From Paenarthrobacter aurescens (GTDB lineage Bacteria; Actinomycetota; Actinomycetes; Actinomycetales; Micrococcaceae), in NCBI RefSeq assembly GCF_025421775.1, contig NZ_JAOEFX010000003.1, forward strand, positions 496,001-560,000: 64,000 bases of DNA. Reading direction: 5' to 3'. Position numbers and translations under genes: made by a program. Below the pieces are notes generated by a model. That model was given only the letters and a program-made list of their open reading frames with translations, was not told where the DNA came from and made no database searches. The stretch's first letter is position 1. Every line of letters begins with the position of its first letter. Positions 1-8,923 of this stretch are shown in pieces.

Positions 1-390
<390 letters not shown>

Positions 391-393
391 ACC

Positions 394-777
394 ATGGCCA
401 TCGCAATTAACAAGAAGCGTACGAACAAGAGCAAGTCTGCTGCACGCAGCCGTCGCCAGCTTCGTATCCGCAAGCGCATCACCGGCACGGCCGTACGTCC
501 CCGTATGGTCGTCAACCGCTCTGCACGTCACATGTTCGTCCAGGTTGTCGATGACAGCAAGGGTGTAACCGTGGCTTTCGCTTCCACTTTGGAAGCGGAC
601 CTGCGTGCATTCGACGGTGACAAGACTGCCAAGGCCAAGCGCGTTGGCGAGCTCGTTGCCGAGCGTGCCAAGGCTGCAGGCGTCGAGGCTGTTGTCTTCG
701 ACCGTGGCGGTAACAAGTACCACGGCCGCATCGCCGCCGTCGCTGACGGTGCTCGCGAAGGTGGGCTGGCTCTGTGA
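394..777 (+). CDS. rplR: 50S ribosomal protein L18
   Basis: L18 (127 aa) binds 5S rRNA and helps place it in the large subunit. The basic N-terminus ([18 protein letters not shown]) and the segment [19 protein letters not shown] are typical, and the length is normal for actinobacterial L18. The gene lies between rplF and rpsE in standard spc order. Its TGA stop shares bases with the GTG start of rpsE (GTGA), which suggests translational coupling. Confidence 0.97.
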   Translation: MAIAINKKRTNKSKSAARSRRQLRIRKRITGTAVRPRMVVNRSARHMFVQVVDDSKGVTVAFASTLEADLRAFDGDKTAKAKRVGELVAERAKAAGVEAVVFDRGGNKYHGRIAAVADGAREGGLAL

Positions 778-1478
778 CCGCTGAAAATAACGAAAAGGAC
801 GTTCAGGTGACTGAAGCTGTAGCTGCTGAAGCAACTGAGACCGCACCCGCTACCGATGACCGCCGCGGCGGACGTCGTGGCGAGCGCGGCGATCGTGGCC
901 AGGGCCGCGGCGACCGTGGTGGCCGTGGTGGCCGCGACGGCGGTCGTGAAGCCGAGAAGAGCCAGTTCGTAGAGCGCGTTGTCACCATCAACCGCGTTGC
1001 CAAGGTCGTCAAGGGTGGTCGTCGCTTCAGCTTCACCGCTCTCGTCGTCGTCGGTGACGGTAACGGTATGGTCGGCGTCGGCTACGGCAAGGCCAAGGAA
1101 GTTCCCGCTGCTATCGCAAAGGGCGTTGAAGAGGCTAAGAAGTCCTTCTTCCGCGTTCCCCGCGTCGGCAGCACCATCCCGCACCGTGTGCAGGGTGAGG
1201 CTGCTGCAGGCGTTGTCCTGCTGCGTCCGGCTTCCGCCGGTACCGGTGTTATCGCCGGTGGTCCGGTCCGCGCTGTATTGGAGTGCGTGGGTATCCACGA
1301 CATCCTCTCCAAGTCGCTCGGTTCTTCCAACGCGATCAACATCGTTCACGCGACCGTTGCCGCTCTGAAGCAGCTCGAAGAGCCCGCTTCCGTGGCTGCC
1401 CGCCGTGGCCTGCCGCTGGACGAGGTTGCTCCTGCTGCTCTGGTGCGCGCGCTCCAGAACCAGAAGGCAGGTGTTTAG
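774..1478 (+). CDS. rpsE: 30S ribosomal protein S5 with an RGG-rich N-terminal extension
   Basis: S5 (234 aa) acts in decoding accuracy and in the mRNA-entry helicase activity of the small subunit. The canonical core starts near residue 63 ([18 protein letters not shown]) and carries the S5 double-stranded-RNA-binding-like fold ([19 protein letters not shown]). About 60 residues precede it: an acidic stretch, then an Arg/Gly-rich tract ([20 protein letters not shown]) that resembles RGG RNA-binding tails. The GTG start overlaps the rplR stop by four bases. I see no better internal start, so the extension is probably translated. Confidence 0.95.
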   Translation: MTAENNEKDVQVTEAVAAEATETAPATDDRRGGRRGERGDRGQGRGDRGGRGGRDGGREAEKSQFVERVVTINRVAKVVKGGRRFSFTALVVVGDGNGMVGVGYGKAKEVPAAIAKGVEEAKKSFFRVPRVGSTIPHRVQGEAAAGVVLLRPASAGTGVIAGGPVRAVLECVGIHDILSKSLGSSNAINIVHATVAALKQLEEPASVAARRGLPLDEVAPAALVRALQNQKAGV

Positions 1479-1480
1479 TC

Positions 1481-1687
1481 ATGGCTAAGAACCTGACTCC
1501 CTCCGACGCCAAGTTGGAGATCACCCAGATCAAGGGCGTCATTGGCGCCAAGCAGAACCAGATCGCCACCCTTCGGTCCCTCGGCCTGAAGCGCATCGGA
1601 CACACTGTTGTCCGTAACGCTGACGCCGTGACCGTGGGCATGCTGAACACGGTTCCGCACCTCGTGAATGTAGAGGAGGCGAAGTAA
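1481..1687 (+). CDS. rpmD: 50S ribosomal protein L30
   Basis: L30 (68 aa) is a small large-subunit protein of ferredoxin-like fold. The start is the ATG two bases after the rpsE stop, giving [19 protein letters not shown]. The family signature [17 protein letters not shown] is present. The frame is open further upstream inside rpsE, but that part is not L30-like. The TAA stop overlaps the rplO ATG by one base (TAATG). Confidence 0.96.
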   Translation: MAKNLTPSDAKLEITQIKGVIGAKQNQIATLRSLGLKRIGHTVVRNADAVTVGMLNTVPHLVNVEEAK

Positions 1688-2169
1688 TGGCAGAGAACAA
1701 GACCGCCGCAGAGACTGCTGAGAAGCAGAACACTCTGAAGGTCCACCACCTGCGTCCCGCCCCGGGTGCCAAGACCGCCAAGACCCGTGTTGGTCGTGGT
1801 GAAGGCTCCAAGGGTAAGACCGCTGGTCGCGGTACCAAGGGTACGAAGGCCCGCTACCAGGTAAAGGCTGGCTTTGCCGGCGGCCAGCTGCCGCTGCACA
1901 TGCGCCTGCCGAAGCTGCGCGGCTTCAAGAACCCGTTCCGGGTTGAGTTCCAGGTTGTAAACCTGGAAAAGCTCAACGAGCTGTTCCCGGAAGGTGGCGT
2001 TGTCACCGTCGAGTCTCTGGTTGAGAAGGGTGCCGTTCGCAAGAACCAGCCCGTCAAGGTGCTGGGCACCGGTGACATCACCGTCAAGGTTGACGTCACG
2101 GTCCACGCATTCTCTTCCAGCGCTTCGGAAAAGATTGCCGCAGCAGGCGGAAGCACCACCGCTCTCTAA
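1687..2169 (+). CDS. rplO: 50S ribosomal protein L15
   Basis: L15 (160 aa) is a late-assembling large-subunit protein. The glycine-rich basic region [18 protein letters not shown] and the C-terminal domain ([13 protein letters not shown] onward) match the family. An N-terminal stretch of about 20 residues ([18 protein letters not shown]) is longer than in E. coli. It is the last gene of this part of the spc operon and is followed by a strong terminator, so secY probably has its own promoter. Confidence 0.96.
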   Translation: MAENKTAAETAEKQNTLKVHHLRPAPGAKTAKTRVGRGEGSKGKTAGRGTKGTKARYQVKAGFAGGQLPLHMRLPKLRGFKNPFRVEFQVVNLEKLNELFPEGGVVTVESLVEKGAVRKNQPVKVLGTGDITVKVDVTVHAFSSSASEKIAAAGGSTTAL

Positions 2170-2200
2170 GAGTCCGTGGGGCAGATGCCCGTTGTAAAAG

Positions 2201-2245
2201 AATCCCGGTATGCGGGGCTTCGGCCCCGCATACCGGGATTTTTTG
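2201..2245 (+). terminator. Strong Rho-independent terminator after rplO
   Basis: A perfect 18-bp stem (2201-2218 with 2223-2240) closed by a TTCG tetraloop runs directly into a run of T. It separates the spc ribosomal genes from secY-adk. Confidence 0.92.
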
Positions 2246-2354
2246 CGTGGTTGTGGACTCTCGATTATTACGACGGCGTCACAAGCAGTTAGACTCGGTT
2301 GTTGGGTTTCATTGATCCCATCCACATCCTTGTACTTTCTACTCAGGAGGACGC

Positions 2355-3665
2355 TTGCTAAGCGCATTCGGCCGGGCGTTTCGGACGCCTGATTTGCGAC
2401 GCAAGTTGTTGTTCACGCTGGGAATCATCACAATCTTCCGCTTGGGAGCTTTCATCCCCTCGCCTGGTGTGAACTACCAGAATGTCCAGCAATGCTTGAA
2501 CACCGGTGACACCTCGCAGGGCATCTACCAGCTGGTGAACTTGTTCAGCGGCGGCGCGTTGCTGCAGGTTTCAGTCTTTGCCCTGGGCATCATGCCCTAC
2601 ATCACGGCGAGCATCATCGTGCAGCTGCTCCGGGTGGTCATTCCCCGATTCCAGCAGCTCTACGAGGAAGGTTCCTCGGGTCAGTCAAAGTTGACGCAAT
2701 ACACCCGGTACCTGACTATCGCCCTCGGCTTGCTCAACGCCACCACGCTGGTGTCGCTGGCACGCTCCGGGCAATTGCTGCCGGGCTGCAACCTGCCCAT
2801 CATTCCTGACGAGAGCATCATCACCACCATCCTCATCATCATCACGTTGACCGCCGGTACCGGCCTCATCATGTGGATGGGCGAACTGGTCACGGAAAAG
2901 GGTGTGGGCAACGGCATGTCGTTGCTGATCTTCACCTCCATCGCTGCAAGCTTCCCGGGTTCCCTGGGTTCCATCTGGGAGTCCAAGGGCCCCGGAACCT
3001 TCTTCACCGTCCTTGCCGTAGGCCTGCTGACGGTGGCATTGGTGGTCTTCGTGGAGCAATCGCAGCGCCGCGTTCCGGTTCAGTACGCCAAACGTATGAT
3101 CGGGCGACGCACCGTGGGTGGAACCAGCACCTATATCCCCATCAAGGTGAACATGGCCGGCGTCGTGCCTGTCATCTTCGCGTCCTCCATGCTCTACCTC
3201 CCCGGCCTGATTGCGCAGTTCAACCAGCCGGCACCCGGTGAGCAAATGGCACCGTGGGTTGAGTGGATCAACAACAACCTCACCCGTGGCGACCACCCCA
3301 TCTACATGGCGCTTTACTTCGCCATGATCGTGTTCTTTACGTACTTCTATGTAGCCATCACCTTCAACCCTGAAGAAGTGTCGGACAACATGAAGAAGTA
3401 CGGCGGGTTCATTCCGGGCATCCGGGCGGGTAAACCGACCGCGGACTACCTGCAGTACGTGCTTTCCAGGATCACCCTGCCTGGAGCCCTCTACCTGGGC
3501 TTCGTGGCGTTGATTCCGCTGGTTGCACTCGTCCTGATCAACGCCAACCAGAACTTCCCGTTCGGTGGCACGTCAATCCTGATCATGGTGGGTGTCGGCC
3601 TGGAAACCGTCAAGCAGATTGATGCGCAGCTACAACAACGTCACTACGAAGGGCTTTTGCGATGA
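2355..3665 (+). CDS. secY: Preprotein translocase channel subunit SecY
   Basis: SecY (436 aa, ten transmembrane helices) is the protein-conducting pore of the Sec translocon in the cytoplasmic membrane. TM1 (RKLLFTLGIITIFRLGAFIPSPGV), the plug region, and the cytoplasmic loops with YAKRMIGRRTVGG are recognisable. The start is a TTG at 2355, four bases after a consensus AGGAGG; the protein then reads MLSAFGRAFRTPDLRR. The stop overlaps the adk ATG (ATGA), a coupling usual for actinobacterial secY-adk. Confidence 0.96.
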   Translation: MLSAFGRAFRTPDLRRKLLFTLGIITIFRLGAFIPSPGVNYQNVQQCLNTGDTSQGIYQLVNLFSGGALLQVSVFALGIMPYITASIIVQLLRVVIPRFQQLYEEGSSGQSKLTQYTRYLTIALGLLNATTLVSLARSGQLLPGCNLPIIPDESIITTILIIITLTAGTGLIMWMGELVTEKGVGNGMSLLIFTSIAASFPGSLGSIWESKGPGTFFTVLAVGLLTVALVVFVEQSQRRVPVQYAKRMIGRRTVGGTSTYIPIKVNMAGVVPVIFASSMLYLPGLIAQFNQPAPGEQMAPWVEWINNNLTRGDHPIYMALYFAMIVFFTYFYVAITFNPEEVSDNMKKYGGFIPGIRAGKPTADYLQYVLSRITLPGALYLGFVALIPLVALVLINANQNFPFGGTSILIMVGVGLETVKQIDAQLQQRHYEGLLR

Positions 3666-4240
3666 CGAGAATGCTGATCATTGGACCTCCCGGTTCGGGC
3701 AAGGGTACGCAGGCTGAGCGGATTTCCGAGCGCCTCGGCGTAGTCGCCATCTCCACCGGCGACATCTTCCGTGCCAACGTCAAGGGCGAAACCCCCTTGG
3801 GCATCGAAGCCAAGAAGTACATGGACGCGGGCGATTTCGTTCCGGACAGTGTCACAAACAACATGGTTCGCGATCGCCTGAGCCAGGACGACGTCGAGAA
3901 CGGCTTCCTCCTGGACGGTTACCCGCGCACCACCGCGCAGGTTGACTACCTGGACCAGATCCTCGCCGAAGGTGAGCAGGAGCTCGACGTCGTGCTCCAG
4001 CTGACCGCTGACGACGAAGAGCTGGTTGCCCGCCTCTTGGGCCGTGCCAAGGAAACAGGCCGGTCGGATGACAACGAGACTGTCATCCGCCACCGTCTGG
4101 ATCTCTACCACGAGCAGACCGAAGCAGTGGTGGCCAAGTATGCCGAGCGTGGCATCCTCACGCAGGTTGATGGCATCGGCGGTATCGATGAAGTTACCGA
4201 CCGTGTCCTCACGGCAATCGAGTCGGCCAAGGCCGTCTAG
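3662..4240 (+). CDS. adk: Adenylate kinase, short-LID form
   Basis: Cytoplasmic enzyme for ATP + AMP = 2 ADP, 192 aa. The P-loop GPPGSGKGT is at residues 8-16 and the AMP-site motif DGYPRT near residue 85. The LID is reduced to a short loop (GRAKETGRSDDNETVIRHRL), without the zinc-finger insertion of long-type enzymes, as is usual in Actinobacteria. The gene overlaps secY by four bases and is followed by a hairpin. Confidence 0.96.
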   Translation: MTRMLIIGPPGSGKGTQAERISERLGVVAISTGDIFRANVKGETPLGIEAKKYMDAGDFVPDSVTNNMVRDRLSQDDVENGFLLDGYPRTTAQVDYLDQILAEGEQELDVVLQLTADDEELVARLLGRAKETGRSDDNETVIRHRLDLYHEQTEAVVAKYAERGILTQVDGIGGIDEVTDRVLTAIESAKAV

Positions 4241-4277
4241 CGCGTTCTCCACATAGCCGGTAATCCGGTGGTGGAGC

Positions 4278-4322
4278 GAAGGGTGTGCCCCGTACCGTAG
4301 GTGCGGGGCACACCCTTCTTCA
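4278..4322 (+). terminator. Hairpin terminator after adk
   Basis: A perfect 15-bp stem (4278-4292 with 4304-4318) with an 11-nt loop is followed by TTCATT. The T tract is weak, so some read-through into map is possible. Confidence 0.7.
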
Positions 4323-4420
4323 TTGACGTAATCGCACTGATTTCAACCGCAGTCCCGATTCCGGGAAAATGGTTGAAGTACGGGGCCCGATCGGCCCCAA
4401 CAAACCTTCCAGAGGAGAAC

Positions 4421-5248
4421 ATGGCGTTCGGTCAGCCCCGCATTGAATACAAGACCAACGAGCAGATGCGCAAGATGCAGGAGGCCGGGGTTGTCCTGAG
4501 CCGTGCACTGGACGCTGCCGTTGCGGCGGCAAAGCCGGGCGTCACCACCAAGGATCTTGACGACGTCTTCGCCGCAGTCCTCAACGATGCGGGAGCCAAG
4601 TCGAACTTCCTCGGCTATCACGGCTTCCCTGCCACGATTTGCACATCAGTCAACGAGGAAGTGGTCCACGGCATCCCGGGAGGCAAGGTCCTCAATGACG
4701 GCGACATTATCTCCATTGACGGCGGCTGCATCGTTGACGGCTGGCATTCAGACTCGGCACGGACGGTCATCGTCGGTACCGCTGATCCGGAAGACCAGCG
4801 CCTCTCCGACGTCACGGAGGCGGCCATGTGGCGGGGCATCGCCGCCCTTGCCCAAGGTAAGTTCGTCGGAGACATCGGAAACGCGATCGATGACTACGTG
4901 TCGTCCGTCCAAGGCAAGCCGTTAGGCATCCTGGAAGACTATGTAGGCCACGGCATTGGTTCCGAAATGCATATGGCGCCGGATGTCCTGAACTACAGGA
5001 CCGGCCACCGCGGTCCCAAGATACGCCCCGGCCTGTGCCTGGCGATTGAACCCATGCTGGTCCGTGGCGGCATCGAGACCGCCACCCTCGACGACGACTG
5101 GACAGTCGTCACCACCGACGGCAAGCGTTCCTGCCAGTGGGAGCATTCGGTGGCCGTGCACGAAAAGGGCATCTGGGTCCTGTCCGCCGTAGATGGAGGT
5201 GCCGGGCAATTGGCGCCGCTCGGCGTCGTGCCTGTTCCCATCCCGTAA
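4421..5248 (+). CDS. map: Type I methionine aminopeptidase
   Basis: Removes the N-terminal methionine from nascent proteins; 275 aa, cytoplasmic, two-metal pita-bread fold. The metal ligands can be placed: Asp in IISIDGGCIVDGWHSD (two Asp), His in GHGIGSEMHM, Glu in LAIEPML and Glu in QWEHSVAV. The start is the ATG at 4421 behind AGAGGAGAAC. The frame runs on upstream to 4301, but that part overlaps the terminator and is not MetAP-like. In the usual gene order infA follows; here a sugar importer and a peptidase lie between. Confidence 0.95.
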   Translation: MAFGQPRIEYKTNEQMRKMQEAGVVLSRALDAAVAAAKPGVTTKDLDDVFAAVLNDAGAKSNFLGYHGFPATICTSVNEEVVHGIPGGKVLNDGDIISIDGGCIVDGWHSDSARTVIVGTADPEDQRLSDVTEAAMWRGIAALAQGKFVGDIGNAIDDYVSSVQGKPLGILEDYVGHGIGSEMHMAPDVLNYRTGHRGPKIRPGLCLAIEPMLVRGGIETATLDDDWTVVTTDGKRSCQWEHSVAVHEKGIWVLSAVDGGAGQLAPLGVVPVPIP

Positions 5249-5259
5249 CACCTGCAAAA

Positions 5260-5293
5260 GAAGAGCCGGGCTACTGAAGTAGCCCGGCTCTTC
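5260..5293. terminator. Bidirectional terminator between map and the ABC importer
   Basis: A perfect 15-bp stem (5260-5274 with 5279-5293) with a TGAA loop lies between convergent genes. Read on the minus strand it ends in CTTCTTTTG, so it serves the importer operon best, and map less well. Confidence 0.8.
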
Positions 5294-5311
5294 CCGTATC
5301 CGCGAAGGCGA

Positions 5312-6658
5312 TCAGGCCTTCAGTTTGGGCTTTACATCCTTGGTGTAGATGCCCTCAAGCGTCTTCTTCAGCTCGGTCATGGTTGCCTGGACATCGCCCT
5401 GCTGCGTGAGGATCTTGGCCGCAGCCTTCGCCATTTCCTGATCTGCGCCTGGCAGGAACACCCGTGCGTTGTCCTGGACTTTGGTAGCAGCAAGCTGATC
5501 CATGGCGGTCTTGATTTGTGGAGTTGCCGCGAGGACGGCGGACATGTCAGCTGAGAGCCGAGTAGGCATGTACCCCGTGGCGGCGGAGAACGCTGCAGTG
5601 TTCTCCGGCTCGGTCATGAATTTGAGGAAGGTAGCGGCAGCCAGTTGTTCTTCTTTGCTGATGCCGCTCGGAATGCCCAGCCCCGCACCGCCGGTGGGGC
5701 ACACGCCGCTGGGGACCTCAGGTCCGCCCGGAAGGAACCCCACGCCTACGTTGAACGTGGCGGCCTTCAGGACGCCCAGCAGGGAGCCAGTGGAGGAAAT
5801 GGTGGACGAGGTGATGCCGGCGGCGAAGTCGTCAGCGGCTTCCTTCGACGAAACGCCAGCCCAGCCGTCCTTGTAGATGGAATCCTGTGCCCACTGAAGG
5901 GCGGCAACGGATTCCTTCGAATCACAGGTGATGTCCCAGTCCTTGGACCAGCTGCCGCCCCAACCCCACAGGTTGTTCTGCAGGGTCCAGCCGGCGTAGC
6001 CCGCAAGGGCAGGGTAGATGTACGCGTACTGTGCACCGGACGTGGCCTTGAGCTTGGGAGCCCACTCGGCGAATTCCTGCCAGGTTGCGGGAGCACGGTC
6101 CGGGAGGCCAGCTGCCTTGAAATGGTCCTTGTTGTAGTAGAACAGCGGCGTTGAGCGCCCATATGGGAGCGCCCACTGCTTGTCGTCGTACTTGTAGTCA
6201 TCAACCAAGGACTTCTGGAAGTCGTCGATCTTGATGTCCAACTGCTTCACCAGGCCATCGATAGGGATGATGCTGCCGTTGGAGAAGTAGCGGAACCACC
6301 ACACATCAGAGAGCACCACCAAGCCCGGGAGCCCGGTCTTGGCTGCCTGCGACGTCTGGAATTTCTGAGCGATCTCTTCGTAGTTGGCGCCTGCCGTTAC
6401 AAGGTTGACCTTGATATCGGGGAACTTGGCATGAAACTTCTCAATGATCGCCTTCTCAACATCCTGGGACTTACCCGGGTGGTTGGTCCACAAGTCGATG
6501 GAGGCGGCGGGCTTTACGCCCGTGAAGTCGATCGTGGCGGTGTCGACGGCGTCTGCCGTGCCCGCCGTCGACGGTCCGCCGCATGCGGCGAGGGCCGCAG
6601 CTCCGGCTCCGAGGCCTGCCAGGCCCAGGAAATGCCGGCGGTCAAGATTGGTGCGCAT
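5312..6658 (-). CDS. ABC sugar transporter substrate-binding lipoprotein
   Basis: Extracytoplasmic solute-binding protein of the carbohydrate family-1 type, 448 aa from the ATG at 6658, which has AGAGGA six bases upstream; an upstream in-frame TTG is less likely. The N-terminus combines a twin-arginine motif (DRRHFLG) with a lipobox (LAACGG), so it is probably a Tat-exported lipoprotein. Family features include the segment TIDFTGVKPAASIDLWTNHP and a GMAxFxxxTGYMPTR-like region near the C-terminus. It is the last gene of a minus-strand unit after two permeases, 51 nt downstream of the second. The sugar cannot be named; glycerol-3-phosphate and oligosaccharide importers have similar binding proteins. 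Confidence 0.88.
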   Translation of the reverse strand: MRTNLDRRHFLGLAGLGAGAAALAACGGPSTAGTADAVDTATIDFTGVKPAASIDLWTNHPGKSQDVEKAIIEKFHAKFPDIKVNLVTAGANYEEIAQKFQTSQAAKTGLPGLVVLSDVWWFRYFSNGSIIPIDGLVKQLDIKIDDFQKSLVDDYKYDDKQWALPYGRSTPLFYYNKDHFKAAGLPDRAPATWQEFAEWAPKLKATSGAQYAYIYPALAGYAGWTLQNNLWGWGGSWSKDWDITCDSKESVAALQWAQDSIYKDGWAGVSSKEAADDFAAGITSSTISSTGSLLGVLKAATFNVGVGFLPGGPEVPSGVCPTGGAGLGIPSGISKEEQLAAATFLKFMTEPENTAAFSAATGYMPTRLSADMSAVLAATPQIKTAMDQLAATKVQDNARVFLPGADQEMAKAAAKILTQQGDVQATMTELKKTLEGIYTKDVKPKLKA

Positions 6659-6709
6659 GGTGCTTCCTCTCAATAACTTATTTCGATGCGAATGGTGCGG
6701 TGGAGAAAA

Positions 6710-7615
6710 TCAGCCGGTGACACTGCCTTGGGTGAGCCCGGCAACGATGTAGCGCTGGAGTGCGGCGAACACCAGCAGGATGGGAACGATTACCAGGACG
6801 GCCCCGGCCATGAGAATTCCCCACCCGGCGCCATTTCCTTCGGAGTTCTGCAACAACGTCAGCCCCACGGGGAGCGTCATGGTCTCGGGGCGGTCGGTGA
6901 TGATGAGTGGCCAGATGTAGTCGTTCCATTCACTGACCACGGTCACCAAAGCCACCGTGGCGATGGATGGGACCGACACCGGCACGATGATCTGCCACAG
7001 CCGTCGCCAGTGTCCCGCTCCGTCGATTTCGGCTGCTTCAAGGATCGACGGCGGCAGGGTCAGGAAGTGTTGCCGCAGCAGGAACGTCCCAAACGCTGTG
7101 CCGAGGCCCGGGAGGATGATGCCCCACAGGGTGTTCTTGCCACCCATGCCCGCGATCAGGATGTAGTTGGGGAGGATGGACACCTGCGCCGGGACCATGA
7201 GCGCGACCAGGATCAACACGAAGATCACGTTCTTGAACGGGAATCGGACGAAGACCAGCGCGTAGGCGGTCAGAATGGCCAGGATGACCTTGATGGACGA
7301 GCCAACCACGGTGACGATCAGGCTGTTGGCAAAGAACTGTGCGAAGGGCACTGTGGTCATCGCCGTGACGTAGTTCTGCAGATTCAGGGATTCCGGCAGG
7401 ATCCGGAGGTCCATGGTGACGATCTCGCCCGGCTGCTTGAAGGAGCTCAGCAGCATCCACAGCAGCGGCAGGAACACTGCCAGCGTGGCGAGGATCAAAG
7501 GAACATAACCGGTTGCAACTGTCTGGAGCAGGTTCGCCCGTGAGAGCGGGCGGGGCCGCCCCTGCGGTGCGTCCACGTCTGGGGAAACGACGGCGACTGG
7601 TAGCGGTGCGCTCAT
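6710..7615 (-). CDS. ABC sugar transporter permease, MalG/UgpE-like
   Basis: Inner-membrane permease of a carbohydrate importer, 301 aa, six predicted transmembrane helices after a hydrophilic N-terminal tail of about 30 residues. The cytoplasmic EAA loop that docks the ATPase is clear (EAAEIDGAGHWRRLWQIIVP). The ATG overlaps the stop of the upstream permease (ATGA), so the two are translationally coupled. It would pair with that permease and the binding protein. No ATPase gene is adjacent; in actinobacteria a shared MsiK-type ATPase often serves such importers. Confidence 0.9.
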   Translation of the reverse strand: MSAPLPVAVVSPDVDAPQGRPRPLSRANLLQTVATGYVPLILATLAVFLPLLWMLLSSFKQPGEIVTMDLRILPESLNLQNYVTAMTTVPFAQFFANSLIVTVVGSSIKVILAILTAYALVFVRFPFKNVIFVLILVALMVPAQVSILPNYILIAGMGGKNTLWGIILPGLGTAFGTFLLRQHFLTLPPSILEAAEIDGAGHWRRLWQIIVPVSVPSIATVALVTVVSEWNDYIWPLIITDRPETMTLPVGLTLLQNSEGNGAGWGILMAGAVLVIVPILLVFAALQRYIVAGLTQGSVTG

Positions 7616-8601
7616 GAGTAGTGGACCTTTCGCTCAACGAACCGCAGCTGCAGGACCGTGATGATCAGCAGGATGGCGAAAAGAATCACCGAAATTGCCG
7701 CCGAGTAACCTGCCCTGTTATAGGCCCCGAAGGCTTGGAGGTACGCCTCATAGATCAGGGTGCTGGTGCCATTGCCGAGGGGAGTCATGATGCGGATCAG
7801 GTCGAAAGCCTGCAACGAGCTGAGCATGGTGGTGATGAGCAGGAAGAACGTGGTGGGGGAGAGCAGCGGCAGGGAGACGTTGAAGAACCTCCGCACGCTG
7901 TTCGCCCCATCCAGGGCAGCCGCTTCCATCACGTCCCGGGGAAGGGACTGCAAACCCGCAAGGTACACCACTGCGCAATACCCCAGGTTCTTCCAGACGT
8001 ACACAATGATGACCATGACCAAAGAGAGCTGTGGATCGTTGATCCATTGCGGGCTCTGCTGCCCGAGCCCTCTCAGGATCCATGCAAGAACGCCGTAGCC
8101 GGGATCGAAGATGAACAGCCACACCAAGCCGACACCCACGCCGGACAGCACATAGGGTGCGAATACCGCGGACCTGGCAAACGTGGTCCCCGGGACCTTC
8201 GAGTTCAAGGCGAGGGCAACGAGCAGGCCCAGAACCATCGAACCGCCGACGGTCACCAGCGTGAAGACTGCCGTGGTCCCCAGGACCTTGGCCGCGTCCT
8301 CGCTGGTGAAGAACGTGATGTAGTTTTGCAACCCCACCACCGTGGCCGACGCCGAGCCCAAGGTCCAGTCCAACGTGGAGTAGTAGATGTTGTTGATCAG
8401 TGGCCAGTACGTGAAGGTGCCGATCAGCACCAGATTCGGCAGGGCCATGGCCAGAAAGACCAGGAAGTCCTTACGGCTGCGTCCGGACCAGCGCCGTCTT
8501 TCCAGGCCGGGCTGGGCGGCAGGCGCCGGCGGGGCAGGCGGCGTGGATCCCGGCCTGACTGCAGGCGCGGTGCTGCTGCTGTGAATTTGTCGGGTAGTCA
8601 T
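7612..8601 (-). CDS. ABC sugar transporter permease, MalF/UgpA-like
   Basis: Partner permease of the importer, 329 aa. A proline/alanine-rich cytoplasmic tail (about 45 residues) precedes the first transmembrane helix (DFLVFLAMALPNLVLIGTFTYW). The EAA loop reads EAAALDGANSVRRFFNVSLP. It is the first gene of the operon. The Shine-Dalgarno before the ATG at 8601 is poor, so the exact start is less certain than the identity. Confidence 0.9.
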   Translation of the reverse strand: MTTRQIHSSSTAPAVRPGSTPPAPPAPAAQPGLERRRWSGRSRKDFLVFLAMALPNLVLIGTFTYWPLINNIYYSTLDWTLGSASATVVGLQNYITFFTSEDAAKVLGTTAVFTLVTVGGSMVLGLLVALALNSKVPGTTFARSAVFAPYVLSGVGVGLVWLFIFDPGYGVLAWILRGLGQQSPQWINDPQLSLVMVIIVYVWKNLGYCAVVYLAGLQSLPRDVMEAAALDGANSVRRFFNVSLPLLSPTTFFLLITTMLSSLQAFDLIRIMTPLGNGTSTLIYEAYLQAFGAYNRAGYSAAISVILFAILLIITVLQLRFVERKVHYS

Positions 8602-8923
8602 GGGTCACTATCGGTTTCGGGAGAAAGTGGGGCGCCAGCTCCCGGATCGGGGCGGCGGAGACAGGCCTAGCTCACCACATGCACAGCGGCTGAATCGGCG
8701 GAATTCGCGGTCCGTAGCGATAGTTGTCTGACACTTCCCAGCCCGTTTACTCGGCGTTACTCGCTTGTTCGTATTCGAGGCCGGGCTCCCACTTTCGGGG
8801 GTTCTGCGCCTGTCGGAACGCCGCGACCCTCGGCGCGCTCGGTCGTGCCTCCCTTAGACGCGCGCTGCCGGATCCCGGCGCACCGCCAGTTCGTCCGGCC
8901 CCCGGCAGGTGGAGAATGGAGCC
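8602..8923. other. Divergent intergenic region, importer operon and P1 peptidase
   Basis: 322 bp without a gene between divergent units. It should hold the promoters of both. I see one short dyad (8724-8734) and no obvious good -35/-10 pair; nothing else stands out. Confidence 0.6.
8724..8734. promoter_or_regulatory. Possible GntR/FadR-type operator
   Basis: TTGTCTGACAC differs at one position from the FadR-subfamily GntR consensus TNGTNNNACNA. It lies about 125 bp upstream of the importer operon. No GntR gene is nearby and the motif is short, so this is weak. Confidence 0.25.

Noticed and set aside
5312..8601. Missing ATPase gene as a sign of a broken importer
   Set aside because: Actinobacterial sugar importers often use one shared MsiK-type ATPase encoded elsewhere, and the three genes are intact and overlapping.
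7621..8670. Plus-strand frame of 349 codons opposite the importer permease
   Set aside because: Its composition is rich in Arg, His, Gln and Gly without hydrophobic pattern; the minus strand encodes a clear permease with an EAA loop.
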